Shown here: positions 22,311 to 33,470 of the stretch, in pieces | Layout: every line of letters begins with the position of its first letter | Position numbering within the stretch: the stretch's first letter is position 1 | Origin: Maea johnstoni | Lineage: Eukaryota; Annelida; Polychaeta; Spionida; Magelonidae | NCBI GenBank assembly: GCA_963942565.1 | Contig: OZ012685.1 | Span: 21,291,175-21,355,174, forward strand | Direction: 5' to 3' | Length of the DNA stretch: 64,000 nucleotides | Made by a program: the position numbers and the translations under genes | Notes under the pieces: model-generated | What the model saw: only the letters and a program-made list of their open reading frames with translations | Told to the model about the DNA's origin: nothing | Databases searched by the model: none

Positions 22311-22479
22311 AATACTGACTTAAAATAAAGATCACTCTACTTTTTTTAAACTTTATTGCTTTATTGTCATTCCTTTTGCTTGAGTATCGGAGTGTCAGTT
22401 TATCCTGGTAGGGGACATAAGGGTGACCTAGAGTATGGATGGCTTCAAGGAAGTCCTGAATGAGTTGCTTACAGGGGGG

Positions 22480-22985
22480 AGTTTAAGCTAACCTGTGCTG
22501 GCCACACACTCAGCACTTAGTGGCCAATTAAGGGTCTTGTGTTGGGCCAGAGAGGCTAATGCCACTCCACCACCTCTGCTGCCTGCCGCCCAGTGCCGCC
22601 GCCTAGCCGATTGACAGCTCCACCATGTGGAAACAGCGATGCCTTCATACAAAACAGCTGTACGCACTCGCCCACCCCACTGGCTACAACTCCCGCTCTT
22701 CATCCGTCCCCCGGCTGCCCAAGCAGCGCCCCCACACCACACAGGGACCACTAATCTGCACCATACCCACATCTGTGCTCTCTCTCTCCCCCACTCACTC
22801 TCTCGCTCACTCACCAGGCGCATCATAAAACTTGCTGGTTTCAGATGCGGCGGCTGTCAATCAAAGTTTGATTGACAGCTCTGCGGAAGCTGATAGCCAG
22901 AAAGGCTGCTGTGAGATGCAAGGCCTGCTGTTTGATGGGGTCGGTGGGGTGGCGGAGGAGGCCGGGAGAGACTGAGTTCTTATTT
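22480..22985. other. GC-richer island with Pbx/Meis-type palindrome
   Basis: Contains GATTGACAGCT at 22609-22619 and a perfect inverted pair at 22853-22879 (arms GCTGTCAATCAAA, 1-bp spacer). TGATTGACAG is the known Pbx-Meis composite site. A CT-rich stretch lies at 22778-22806. Regulatory role inferred. Confidence 0.45.
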
Positions 22986-23009
22986 AGCAAGCTCTGTGGG
23001 CTCCAGATG

Positions 23010-23016
23010 AGGGTGG

Positions 23017-23047
<31 letters not shown>

Positions 23048-23085
23048 GAAGATGATGATGATGATAAAGATGATGATGATGTTGA
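23010..23085. repeat. (GAT)n microsatellite
   Basis: GAT repeats with GGT/AAG variants; the Met-rich frame is an artefact. Confidence 0.95.
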
Positions 23086-23486
23086 TTAATTTGGAATTTC
23101 AATTATCATCACTTTTTCTGCTATGATGAGCCTAACTCAAGGGATAACAATTTAAAAAGGGAAGTAAAGTTGTATGCTTTTTAAAAAAGATGATTATGTT
23201 TGTAATCATACTTTGCAATCAAATCCAAATAAAGTTTAGGAAAGATACGAGATTATAATTTATGAATTTTAGTGATGATGATAATGATGTTCAGGAGAAG
23301 TGAATCTATCCATTTGGCCTTTATTTTGAGACTAAAGTGGTGTTCGATGAAAGAGGTTTACTGATGGGCTTCTGAGAGTAGGTGACTTTGTTATGTCTTG
23401 CAGCCCAAGCTTGTTTGAATATGTTGATAGAGTCAGTTAGTGAATACCTGGTGATTTCCCCATCCACGTGGGAGGCTGGTGGAGAG
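23086..23486. other. AT-rich unique spacer
   Basis: No gene seen. Short GATGATGATAATGATG tract near 23274. Confidence 0.4.
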
Positions 23487-23523
23487 GTGATGGTGATGAT
23501 GATGATGGTGATGATGATGTTGG

Positions 23524-23569
<46 letters not shown>

Positions 23570-23600
23570 GGTGGTGATGATGATGATGATGATGATGGTC
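23487..23600. repeat. (GAT)n microsatellite
   Basis: About 110 bp of GAT with GGT variants. Asp-, His- and Met-rich frames on both strands are artefacts. Confidence 0.96.
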
Positions 23601-23679
23601 TGCTTGGAATGACAAAAAATGATTCAATGAGTAAAATATGTTTACCTGTTATTGTCCTTCTCTATATCCATTGATGAAA

Positions 23680-23935
23680 ATATTGATGATGGTACTGATG
23701 ATGTCAATAATGATGATGAAAAAGATGATGATGATGATTTAGATAAACTTCTATAAGTTGAGGTTTGAGGTTGAAGGATGTTCAGGGTGGTATCTCAGTG
23801 GTGAAGTTAGCAGTGTTTGTGCTTGCCCTGAGAGAGTATGATAAGAATGTTTTGTACTTTAACCATACTTTAAGTTGTATATGCATGATGATGATGATGA
23901 TGATGATGCTGATGATGATGATGACGACGGTAATG
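23680..23935. repeat. Scattered GAT tracts (23680-23740 and 23884-23932)
   Basis: Two further GAT microsatellite blocks separated by unique sequence. Confidence 0.85.
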
Positions 23936-23939
23936 ATCT

Positions 23940-24245
23940 GGCTTATCTGAGTATGTCAGAGAAGGTAGAGGCTGGTGCCATAGTGGTGGTAGTGGTGGTG
24001 GTTGTGAGTTGGCTGCTTGAAGGAGAGGGGTGACTGGAGCGATGTTTTGGCAGCAGCAGGAGTGATGGCTTGAGTAGGGTTTGGGGGGCAGCGGGGTATC
24101 GTAGGGTGTTGAGTGAAGGGTGCCTCATCCAGTGTACCGATCACAGAAACAGCCGGCCACAGATCACCATACCGGTGCCAACAACATCTATCCAGCGCTC
24201 TCCACCGCGCAGCGTAGTCATCCACCGCTGGTAGACTGTAGTAGT
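23940..24245. other. GC-richer complex sequence with (GGT)n
   Basis: A GGTGGT tract at 23980-24005 and unique CpG-containing sequence at 24120-24240. No gene supported. Confidence 0.35.
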
Positions 24246-24785
24246 GGCCTGTTGTCTACCCATCTTCTTTAACCTATTCATGCCTAGATAACAACCAAAT
24301 AACTCACAGAAGGAAAATTGTTTTTAAGGTTTTGATCAAGTAGAAGGAATCACAGAATGATTACTTTAAAATCACAGAAGGAAATTGTTTTTAATTGTTT
24401 TTAAGGTTTTGATCCAGAAGACTGTAGTATTCAGGCCTGTTGTCTACACATCTTCTTTAACCCATTAGCGCCTAGATAGAAACCAAATAACTCAAATCAC
24501 AGAAGTAAAATTATTTTTAAGGTTTTGATCAAGTAGACTGTAGTAATGGCCTGTTGTCTACCCATCTTTAACTCATTCATGCCCAGATAACAACCAAATA
24601 ACTCATTAAATCGTGGAAGGAAAATAGTTTTTAAGGTTTTGATCCAGTAGACTAGTAGTGGCCTATTGTTTATCCATCTTCTTTAACCCACTCATGCCCA
24701 GATAACAACCAAATAACTCATAAAATTACAATATGTTTGAAGGAAGGCTGTGTGTTAGGTTTTGATCAACGTCATTTTTTTAAAT
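24230..24785. repeat. Tandem array capturing a TTAA-type MITE end, ~114-bp unit
   Basis: Four units containing CCCATCTTCTTTAACCCATT, CATGCCCAGATAACAACC, AAATAACTCA, GAAGGAAAATTGTTTTTAAG and GTTTTGATCAAGTAGACTG. The TTAACCCATTCATGCC word is the left end of the family B/C elements, and the GAAGGAAA...TTTTGATCAA part matches the C interior. The last unit runs on further into C-like sequence. A partial extra duplication lies at 24340-24420. Confidence 0.75.
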
Positions 24786-25247
24786 TCTTTCTGTCTACAT
24801 AAGGCTCTCAGGTCACAAAGATATAGTGAAAGAGTCTAGCTGTTTTGGTTACTGTTTTGGTTACTGCAGGTGTGTATTATAGTAACCCATTAATGTTTAC
24901 ATTTCTACATGTACAAATAACTTGTTTAGATGTTATGATACTATTAGAAGTAATTAAAGCGTACATTGTTATGATTTGCAGAAGTATGTTGTTCAAAAGT
25001 GGTGCATTAATTAGCACTTCTATTTTGGTCCATGTTCATGCAGTGATGGGGATGTTGTGAGTTTATAGTTGTTGAAAGGTAGAGTGCTGAACCTTCATAT
25101 TTCATGTGGGGGGGGGGGGGGATATGTACCCCTGAAAATAAGCCACAACCTATAGTCAGGTGTTTTCTGAGTTAACTTCTATTTGAAAGACTTTTCCCAC
25201 TTGTGTAAGACCAAAGGCTTATGAGACATGCCTCATATCCCTAATGG
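24786..25247. other. AT-rich spacer with poly-G run
   Basis: No gene seen. About 14 G at 25109-25122. Confidence 0.45.
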
Positions 25248-25250
25248 TAA

Positions 25251-25481
25251 GGCCTAGAAAAAAAATTGTTTCTTTCCTGTACGAGTCCAAAAAAATAGGG
25301 TAGGTAGGTCGGTAAAAAAAAATTTTGGATTATTTTTTTGGTCAAAAATATGCATTTCATGCATGTTTCATGTTGATTGGGAATTTAAGGGAGGGCGGAA
25401 AAAACTCTAGGGTAGGGATTTTTAAAAATAAAAACTTGTTAGGGTAGGGTTACAGGAAACAAACAACTTTTTTTTTAGGCC
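25251..25481 (-). mobile_element. PIF/Harbinger-like MITE, copy 2
   Basis: 231 bp with the same inverted ends as 286-513 but in opposite orientation. It is flanked by TAA on both sides (25248-25250 and 25482-25484). The interior shares GGGTAGGTAGGTCGGTAAAA and the GGAGGGCGGAAAAAA region. Confidence 0.78.
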
Positions 25482-25589
25482 TAAGACTAATTGGGTATTT
25501 TTGTGGGAATGGGTTGAATATGGCAGTAGGAATAAGACTAACTGTTTTTGGTGTAGAGTTGGGTTAAAATCTGGCAGTAGGACTAGTTG

Positions 25590-26060
25590 AGGAGTAAACA
25601 TAACTTAATTTGTGCTTGTTCATGAGAGTTTGCAGGGGGTGGCTAGGAATCAGCCGAGAGTGGAGACGGGCAAATGAGAAATGAAAAATAAGCGCATGAG
25701 TCTGACATACCTCCTGTGCACGGCAGACAGGGAGCTTAATTAATGTATCAAAGTAGCGTAATGAGTTATGCTTTGAAGTAGCAGACAGGGCCGGGGAGCT
25801 TGTCGGGTTAGCCGAGCCTTGCGCAATGAGGACCAGCAGTTGTTGCTCTGAGTTGCTGCTTTTAATTACTTCTTGATGCGCTCCTGTCAGTAGACTTGTC
25901 AGTCTCGCTACCGCAGAGCCCAACCATCTGGTCCGTGTGTGGATTTCACGGTGGCGTCTGATTGGTCAACACTGAGTGATTCGCTACTAGAGAACTTCTT
26001 GGGCACTCGAGATAAATTTCCGTGCGATTGAGATTTTTGGGGCAAAAATGCTTTGAACGT
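25590..26060. other. GC-richer complex island
   Basis: Unique sequence with CpGs between MITE and AT-rich spacer. CTTAATTAATG homeodomain-like word near 25737; CTGATTGGTC (CCAAT-type) near 25958. A 119-codon minus frame has no start or splice support. Confidence 0.35.
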
Positions 26061-26219
26061 GTTTCTGATTCCACAGCTATCAGTGTAGTGTGTATTATGC
26101 TTGTAGTGGCCCCCGAGGCACTGTGGAGAATGGACTGGCGCCCCCTATCTTTATACCATCAGCTGCCCACAGATCTGCTCCATCCCGCACTGAGGGAGAG
26201 AGTGGAGGCATTCAGTATG

Positions 26220-26600
26220 GTGTGAATAGTGAGGCAAAATTCTCCTTTATAGTTTCTCAGTCAAAAATAAGCAAGTTAAGGAGTACACTGATAAAATCTA
26301 GAATATGGATTGAACCTCAGTGTTATGTTTGGCCTAGCTTCAGTTTTCTAAGATTTTTTAAATTATTATGGAAAATATGTTGACTTTTTGTGTGTGTGGT
26401 TTTTTTTTGGGGGGGGAGGGTAGGGCATAAAGAGAAGAGAGAAGTACATCACTTCTCCTATATCGTTCCTTAGCCAAAAATAAGCAAGTTAAGGAGTGAA
26501 CTGATAAAATCTAGAATTTAGATTGAACCTGTGTTATGATTATAATTCTTTGTAAATGTAATTGTTTCGGGGGGGGGGGGGGGGGGGGGCTTTTAAGGCA
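26220..26600. repeat. ~215-bp tandem duplication with poly-G runs
   Basis: CAAAAATAAGCAAGTTAAGG near 26262 recurs at 26475, each followed by CTGATAAAATCTAGAAT, TTGAACCT and GTGTTATG. Each copy is followed by a long G-run region (26409-26420 and 26570-26590). Confidence 0.8.
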
Positions 26601-27010
26601 GGCATAAGAGAGAAGTCACTTCTTATTGGTCTATTTCCAGTGGATATTTTTTTTACAAATAAATGATTTTTTAGGAGAGTCTACAAATGAGCCTTCTCAT
26701 ATTAAATATGTGGAAACCTGCAAGATATATGGTGATGCTCATGGACTCTTATGTCATATAAATGTAGGAAACTTGTGAATCATCATATAAACCCTAATTT
26801 AACCAAGCAGCTTTAGCGCAGTTAATATGTATCAAATAGTGATAACAAGTTGATGAATTGTTAATGAAAAGTAAAACAATGTAACTTACCTAGATGTACC
26901 AAGTCTTCTTAATACAGAAGTTACTTTTTGGGTATAACTAAAAGATGATGATTTGGACAATGTCAAGAACCACAACTACCACGGTAATAAAACAACAAAA
27001 ATAAAAAAAT
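26601..27010. other. AT-rich unique spacer
   Basis: No gene or element recognised. Confidence 0.4.
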
Positions 27011-27020
27011 AAAGAATAGA

Positions 27021-27184
27021 AAATAAAAATAATAATGATAATGATAATTATTATAATAATCATGATAATAATAATGGTAATCGTGATAATAATGATAATG
27101 AAAATAATGATGATAATAATCATAGTAATAGTAATAATAATGATAATAGTAATAATAATAATAATAATAATGATAATAGTAATG

Positions 27185-27221
<37 letters not shown>

Positions 27222-27478
27222 TAATAATAGTAAAAATAATAATAAATATGATAATAATAGTAATGAAAATTATAATAATAATAATAATAACAATAATAAT
27301 AATAATTATACTGATAATAATAATAATGATAACAATAATGATAGTAATAATAATAATGATAATAATAATAATAGAATAATAATGATAATAATAATAATAG
27401 GAATAATAATAATGATAATAATTTTATTAATGATAATAATGATAACAATGATGATGATAATAATAATGATAATAATAT
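27021..27478. repeat. (AAT)n/(GATAAT)n microsatellite
   Basis: About 460 bp of AAT with frequent GAT substitutions. Ile/Met and Tyr/His frames are artefacts. Confidence 0.97.
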
Positions 27479-27891
27479 TGGAGGAATGCAGAATTTTGAA
27501 TGATTTTTATGATCTTTGAATATCTTCATCTGTTCCTGGTTATACCCACACGCTTTTCAATGAAAATTCGTCTTTACTATCCTTAATTGATTCATGTATA
27601 AGCAGTATGAAAAATAAATATTGTCAAAAAAAAGAAAATGTGAACTTGAGAACTTTAGGTGTGAACAGGTAGCATTGGTTTTAGGTAGTTTTTCAGGGCA
27701 AATTTGAAATTCTATTATTTTTTAATCTGTTGTTGGTCAAACATGCGAACATATTCTATCAAAGAGAATCCACTTTCACTCACCTGAAGATGGCTGTTTT
27801 TAAAGTCCAGTGAGGACTTAAAATGAGAACTTTTAGGTTATATTTTCATCTGGGATTAGGAAATGTTCAGCAGGGGTGAAGAAGAACTGGT
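27479..27891. other. AT-rich unique spacer
   Basis: No gene or element recognised. Confidence 0.4.
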
Positions 27892-28121
27892 TTAACCCAT
27901 TCACACTCAGAGTTAATCTAGGAAGTATTGTCTGCTTTTATCACACTATTGGAAATAACTTAGTAGTAAAGCAAAAGTTAACAATGTATTTGAAGGAGAG
28001 TTGTTGCTAAGCTTCTGATCAACATTTCTCCTTCAAATATTTTCTAGAAAGTGCTTTCGTAAGTATGATATTGCCCAAATTGTCAGGCCTGTTTTGGCCA
28101 CTCTGAGTGTCAATGGGTTAA
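27892..28121 (-). mobile_element. TTAA-type MITE, family C, complete
   Basis: 230 bp bounded by TTAA. The inverted ends are long: TTAACCCATTCACACTCAGA left and its mirror right, with one mismatch in 22 bp. Interior words AAGGAGAGTTGTTGCTAAGC, CTTCAAATATTTTCTAGAAA, and TTGTCAGGCCTGTTTTGGCC link it to copies at 40916-41129 and 6836-6945. Confidence 0.88.
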
Positions 28122-28124
28122 GCT

Positions 28125-28690
28125 GGTTTTTGGGTATGAGATGGCAAGAAGGTGGAACAGGAAGAGTGCATGGTATGACAGGAAGCAGTGCTAACAGCTG
28201 TCCCTGTCCCAGCCATGCAACAACACCGGCAACAACTCCCGGCCAAAAACGTCGCCTTGATGAATGAGCATGGCTACCCCTCCACGTCAGCGATGGCGAA
28301 AAATCCTCGTAAAATCCTCTCCCCTGCCAGCTGAACAGGACCCAGCATTCTGACAAACTATTTGCACCGGGACTTCTGAGGCATTTTCCGCATTTCCATG
28401 CCCGCGACCAGGCCGATGGCAGCGCGGTAAAGCCTCCCAGTTGGCGCGGGCTGCCAGCCCACAAGATTGATTGCCCGGCCGAGGCGAAACTGAGGTGTAA
28501 AAATGAGAGAGAGAGACGGAGATAATTAGGTAGTGTTGTTGTTATTATGTGAGTGTCAGGATGAGTGAGGGCTCTGTCAGGGATGGACCCCTGACCTTAT
28601 GACAGATCGTCAAACGCTGCTCCCCGCCGAGAACGATCCTCTACTATTGTCTCTCGTTGCGGCTGCAGTGTGTCTTGTGGGGTACCTGGA
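28125..28690. other. GC-richer complex island
   Basis: CpG-rich unique sequence. A 143-codon minus-strand frame spans 28033-28464 but begins within the island and runs into the family C element, so it is unlikely to be a gene. AG tract at 28505-28516. Confidence 0.38.
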
Positions 28691-28744
28691 CACTATGAGG
28701 ATTTGAGAATGACAATTTCTTAGGGCATGCCATAAGTTTTGTGT

Positions 28745-28912
28745 GCCAGTTGATAACATAAAATATGTTCTAAAGATGTTGGTTATATCTTAGTAAGCTC
28801 TCGACCACAACCCTCCTTCAAATATTTTGTATATGTATGGTTGATCTTGAAGTTTATTATTGAAAGTATCATAGGTCTAGATGACAATCATCAAGAGGTC
28901 CAGGCATAATGA
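28745..28912 (+). mobile_element. Family B MITE, right-part fragment
   Basis: CAACCCTCCTTCAAATATTT, TATTATTGAAAGTATCATAG and GTCTAGATGACAATC follow the B right half. The end GTCCAGGCATAATGAA is decayed and grades into the array that follows. Confidence 0.6.
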
Positions 28913-28916
28913 ATAT

Positions 28917-29775
28917 AGGTAGAGAAAGAATGCAGAGGCTGAGTCCCAGAGTGGAATGACAATCCCTGAATCAGAAGAAGCTTAAAGGAAGGATGCCATA
29001 GTTGTGTCCCTGGGATAACAGTCTCATATTTAGGAGCAGTTGAAAGGAACAAATTGTCAAGGTAAAATTGAATCCCTGGCATGACCTTTTATTCTGCAGC
29101 AACCTAAAGGAAGGGTGCCATAGTTATGTCCCTAGGAAAACAATCTTTGATTTCAGTGCAGCTGAAAGGAAGGGAGTAATTGATGGAAACTAGGTAATCC
29201 CTAACTGTGTCCCTGGGATGACAATCCTTGATTCTGCATCAGCATATAAAGTATGATGTCATAGGTGTGTCCCTGGGATGACAATCCCTGATCCCACTGC
29301 AGTTTAAAGAAAGGATGCCATAGCCCTATCCCTGGGATATTCCTTGATCCCGCTACAGTTTAAAGAAAGGATGCCATAGCCCTATCCCTGGGATATTCCT
29401 TGATCCCGCTACAGTTTAAAGAAAGGATGCCATAGCCCTATCCCTGGGATATTCCTTGATCCCGCTACAGTTTAAAGAAAGGATGCCATAGCCCTATCCC
29501 TAGGATGACAATCCTTGATCCCGCTACAGTTTAATGAAAGGATACCGTAGCCCTGTCCCTGGGATGACAATCCCTGATCCCGTATAGTTTAAAGGAAGCT
29601 GTGTCCCTGGGATGACAATCCCTGATCCCGCTATAGTTTAAAGGAAGCTGTGTCCCTGGGATGACAATCCCTGATCCCGCTATAGTTTAAAGGAAGCTGT
29701 GTCCCTGGGATGACAATCCCTGATCCCGCTATAGTTTAAAGGAAGCTGTGTCCCTGGGATGACAATCCCTGATTG
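28917..29775. repeat. Minisatellite with three unit classes (~57 and ~49 bp)
   Basis: A degenerate left part (28917-29280) is followed by about four near-identical 57-bp units (AAAGAAAGGATGCCATAGCC, then CTATCCCTGGGATATTCC) and then four to five 49-bp units (AAAGGAAGCTGTGTCCCTGG, then GATGACAATCCCTGATCCCG). Successive local homogenisation is evident. It ends at the island at 29775. Confidence 0.93.
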
Positions 29776-30013
29776 TGCCGCCGCAGCGCTAGCAGTAGCA
29801 GCTTTGACAGCTGATTGTTGCCAGGTGTGTGGTGTCAGGGAAACACCTGACCCGCCGTGTGCCTGTCGAGTTTGATTGACAGCTAGTGGGGGGTGATACA
29901 TGGGAAATGATGTAGCTGGTTTGTTACTCACCTGTGCGATGGTGGCGGAGTATCGCTACGTGCTGTCACCCCACATGAGGAGGTCGCTGACATCAAAGGC
30001 TACATTCGATGCA
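29776..30013. other. Short island with Pbx/Meis-type and paired E-box sites
   Basis: TTTGACAGCTGATTG at 29803-29817, TTTGATTGACAGCT at 29871-29884, and facing CAGGTG/CACCTG at 29822 and 29844. TGATTGACAG is the Pbx-Meis composite site. Function inferred. Confidence 0.4.
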
Positions 30014-30747
30014 TTAACCCATTGATACTCACAGGGTCCAAAAGCAGACTGACACTTTTGCTGGGTTTTTTTTTCAGGCAAAAGCATTTTTGGAAAATAT
30101 GTCAAAAAATGTTGATAAGTTCATTACCAACAATTACCCATCAACTATTTTGTTTAAGTATTCTTAATTCTTAATACTCACAGGGTCCAAAGCCAAAAGC
30201 ACTGCCTGACAATTTTGCTGTATTTTCAGGCTAAAGCATTGTTGGAATGTTGATCAGTACACTACCAACAGTTCTCCATTAACTATTTTGTATAAATATT
30301 CTTAATTTCAAGTATTAACCCTTCAAATGCTGCGGCTACTTTTGTCCAAAGCACAAGGACGCCAAGATTTTTTAAAAACCTTCTAAACCCTGTCATGTTG
30401 GTAATCTTTGGATACCTCTCACTGATTACTCTCAGATGAGTACCCATGTGCCAGGGTTTCAGTCACTTTTCAGGTTTTTGCATCATTTTGTATTGTCCAA
30501 ATAAGCCACCAGCAGCACAAGGGTTCACCCATTTATACTCCAAGGATCCAAAAGCAGCCTGACAATTTTCAGGCAATTTAGTATTGTTGGAAAATATATT
30601 AAGAAATGTTGATCAGTACACTCACTACCAGCAGTTCTCCATCAACTATTTTGCAAAAGTATTCTTAATTCCAAGTTTTGATTGTCAAAAGGATTTTAGA
30701 TCCAGACGGCGATATCTAGATGAACTTTTTTAGCATGGTTGAGTTAA
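30014..30747 (+). mobile_element. Family B cluster with nested family A
   Basis: Two left parts of B in tandem (30014-30170 and about 30172-30315; both with CTCACAGGGTCCAAA and a GGCWAAAGCATT word) are followed by a family A copy, then by a further B copy (30528-30747) with GATCCAAAAGCAGCCTGACA, CAACTATTTTG and GATCCAGACGGCGATATC, ending GAGTTAA. Confidence 0.7.
30315..30527 (+). mobile_element. TTAA-type MITE, family A (in B cluster)
   Basis: Left TTAACCCTTCAAATGCTGCG, right AGCAGCACAAGGG then TTCA (decayed TTAA). It joins the B sequence on both sides. Confidence 0.87.
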
Positions 30748-31200
30748 CTCATACACATGAGGAATGAACACATAGCCTAACAACTTTGAACATAACCAAT
30801 GAAGTGAAATGGTATTTGAAAAACAAATTTGAAGAGGGGCTGATAAACTCAACAAGAACAACAACATTCAGTCAAAGGTTCTCAAACATTTTCTTTGATG
30901 TTACAATATCTCCATGATTATGTTATGAGTCCATTGTGAATGGGTTAGTATCTTAAATATAACATGTTATAGAAATGAAGTCTTATTCCATGGAGTGAAA
31001 GTTCTTAAAAGTTTTGGTAATGGGAAGAATACAAAAGTATATGTGAAAAGGTTTGGAGGAATGAATGATAGAAATTTTGTTTTGCTGGAAATTGTGTTTT
31101 TGTTTCTGCTTTCAGGGTATTTACCATAAGGTGTTTTGATCACATCTTTATGAAATGAATATTGTTGACTAGGTATTATCAATTTCATTTGGTTGAAAAC
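30748..31200. other. AT-rich spacer with degraded MITE remnant
   Basis: 30748-30946 ends TCCATTGTGAATGGGTTAG and may be an old B/C copy. The rest is unique AT-rich DNA. Confidence 0.4.
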
Positions 31201-31205
31201 AAGGT

Positions 31206-31290
31206 ACAGTAGTCCCCTGTTTATTAAAACCTATTTATGTCAGTAGGGGCTTAACATTTTCTCAATCAATGACACAATATCTATAAAAAA
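31206..31290 (+). mobile_element. Possible pogo/Tigger-like end fragment
   Basis: ACAGTAGTCCCCTGTTTATT resembles terminal sequences of pogo/Tigger-type mariner relatives (CAGTAGTCCCC...). No opposite end was found. Weak. Confidence 0.25.
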
Positions 31291-31439
31291 GTTTTCAAGT
31301 GAAATATCATTCCAAATTAAGCATGAAAAGATCACTTGCTCACAGAAAACGAACAATATACTTTTGAACTACATAATAAGGACCATTTTTTTGTTTGTGG
31401 GGGGCGGGGGCGGGTTGAAGTGCGGAGTGGTGGTTGGTT

Positions 31440-31930
31440 TATTTAAGCACAGCAGAGTTCTCCTCTAAGAATTAAAGTACTGTGTTTTCTTCCCTAATGA
31501 GAACTTTCTTAGCTTCCTGCCCGAATTACGGGCGGCGGAATGTGGCCACGCAGGGGCGCCTACTTCGGGGAGAACACAAGCTTTCTGCCCACGTCAGTCA
31601 AGGCATGTTATTGGTGGTGCGAAGCTTGCGGAGACCCCGTGGCGTCGGCTATGACTAAACCATCAAACTGGTGAGGGTATGCGGCCCTCCTGCTGCAGCC
31701 ACTGACAGCACCAGCACATATGATTTATTGCTTCAATGGCTTGCTTTGACGGGCTTTTCAAGCGTTTCAGCGTCACAGAATCTCCGGGAGAATGGTCCCA
31801 CCACACCACGCAGGCGGCCAGGCACAGATGGAGGGGTTGGTGGACCATGCCAGTCTGCAGCGCCACCATCGTCCCAAGCTAGGGGGCAGATCTCAAGGGG
31901 GGTTCTTGGAATGAACAAACCCCCTTATTC
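31440..31930. other. GC-richer complex island
   Basis: CpG-rich, unique. Frames of 60-90 codons occur on both strands without splice support. Preceded by a G-rich tract at 31398-31412. Confidence 0.37.
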
Positions 31931-31934
31931 AAAA

Positions 31935-32310
31935 GTAGCTAAGAATACCTAAAGAATTTCATGGATAATGCTAAGAAAGTACCAGGAGTTCCTTGGAAGT
32001 CTCAGCTACATTCGGATAAGGCAGGAATGGGGGGAGAAGGTGTAGTTTTTGAAAGGAATAAAAAAACTTATCAAAAGGAGCTGAGAATACCTAAGGAATG
32101 CCAAGGATAATGATAAGAAAGTACCAAGATTTCCTGGGACGTCTTAGCTCTATTCAGTAAAGGCACTGTAAAGGGGAAGGGGTGTAGTTCTTGGAAAGAA
32201 AAAAAACCTAAACAAAAGGAGCTGAGAATACTCAAGGAATACCACGGATAATGTTAAGAAAGTACCAAGTTTTCCTGGAAGGTTGCAGCTACTTTCGGTG
32301 AAGGCAGGGC
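31935..32310. repeat. Minisatellite, ~140-bp unit, about 2.7 copies
   Basis: GAATACCTAAGGAATGCCAA, GGATAATG.TAAGAAAGTACC and CTCAGCTAC..TTCGG.TAAGGCA recur at about 31945, 32088 and 32226; the third copy is incomplete. Confidence 0.82.
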
Positions 32311-33470
32311 CTACATGTTCCAAACTTTACTCTGTGTATAATATTAATACTTTAGAAGTAATATTGTAGTTTTGGTTGAAAATATAAACAAACACGCCAC
32401 ACAATTCTGTGTTATACTTGTAGCTCTATGCTGGTGTTATAGTGTTTCACTAGTAACAATTGTAAGTGGTAAAATCTTTGAAGGACAGTAATTGATTTAA
32501 ATTTGAGAGTTTACTTTCCTTGAAAATAGCTTAAAAGGAATTTTTTTTCTGAAAGATACAAGCAATTTAGAAATGCTGCTAGAATGATGTATGGGTTATC
32601 AAAGAAAGTACCATAGGGCATGGATGGTACGTTGTGGCACATTTGTTAAGGGGAGGTTGAATCGCCTGAATACTGCTTGAGGGGTTCCCCGAATGATAAC
32701 TTCTTTTCTCTTCAGTATTTAAACTATGGGGTATTCACCCACGGACGTCTAAAAAAGCATTTAAATGTAGCACTGTGAATGTATATTTTGAAATGAAATT
32801 AGTATTTAAACTATGAAACATCACCCATAAACATCTAAAAAGCATTAAAATGTTGCACCGTAGATGTATCTTTTGAAATGAAACTCATTCAAATTTGTTT
32901 TAAACCAGATATATCCTCACATACAAACTATTTCATAAAAGATTGTCCTTAAATTTTTATTGGAATTTTTCTGGTAGAAAATTAACTACTAGTCAGAACC
33001 CAAATGATGACCCACCCTTAAGATATTTTGAGGATCATGCTTAATACATACTTTATTCACATTACTTCAAAAGTTACCCAAGCATCTAGCTGGTGCTTTT
33101 TCTTCTGTTAGTTGAACTTTGGGCCAGAATGTTCATGCCTTCTGGGCTGTAAGAATCAAACAGTTATGAACTGTGCTAGTTATATTCAGTTTTGACAGGA
33201 GAAACATATGTTCAAGAGTTGTCTCATACATTCTGGTCATATTTCTTTTTCATGAATAGGTCGTTCACTTTCCCAGGTATTTTTGCATAAAGTAATTGGT
33301 GTTTGACGTAACTGTCATTTGCGTCCTGCATGTTTGCCCCCTCATCCGAATAAAACATGACGATATAGAAATTGATTTTATTCAGGTATTGAGGGTGGTT
33401 GCTTTTAGCACTTAGTCATAGGACACCTGAAAACGGGTGCTCAGCTGAAAGTACCCAATTGGTCGCCCAG
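32311..33470. other. AT-rich spacer with ~95-bp duplication
   Basis: GTATTTAAACTATG near 32717 and 32809 starts two similar blocks (CATCTAAAAAGCATT, GAATGTATATTTTGAAATGA). Otherwise nothing recognised over more than 1 kb. Confidence 0.45.

Noticed and set aside
23788-23860. A-box-like TATCTCAGTGG suggesting a tRNA or SINE
   Set aside because: No B box at a usable distance and no cloverleaf.
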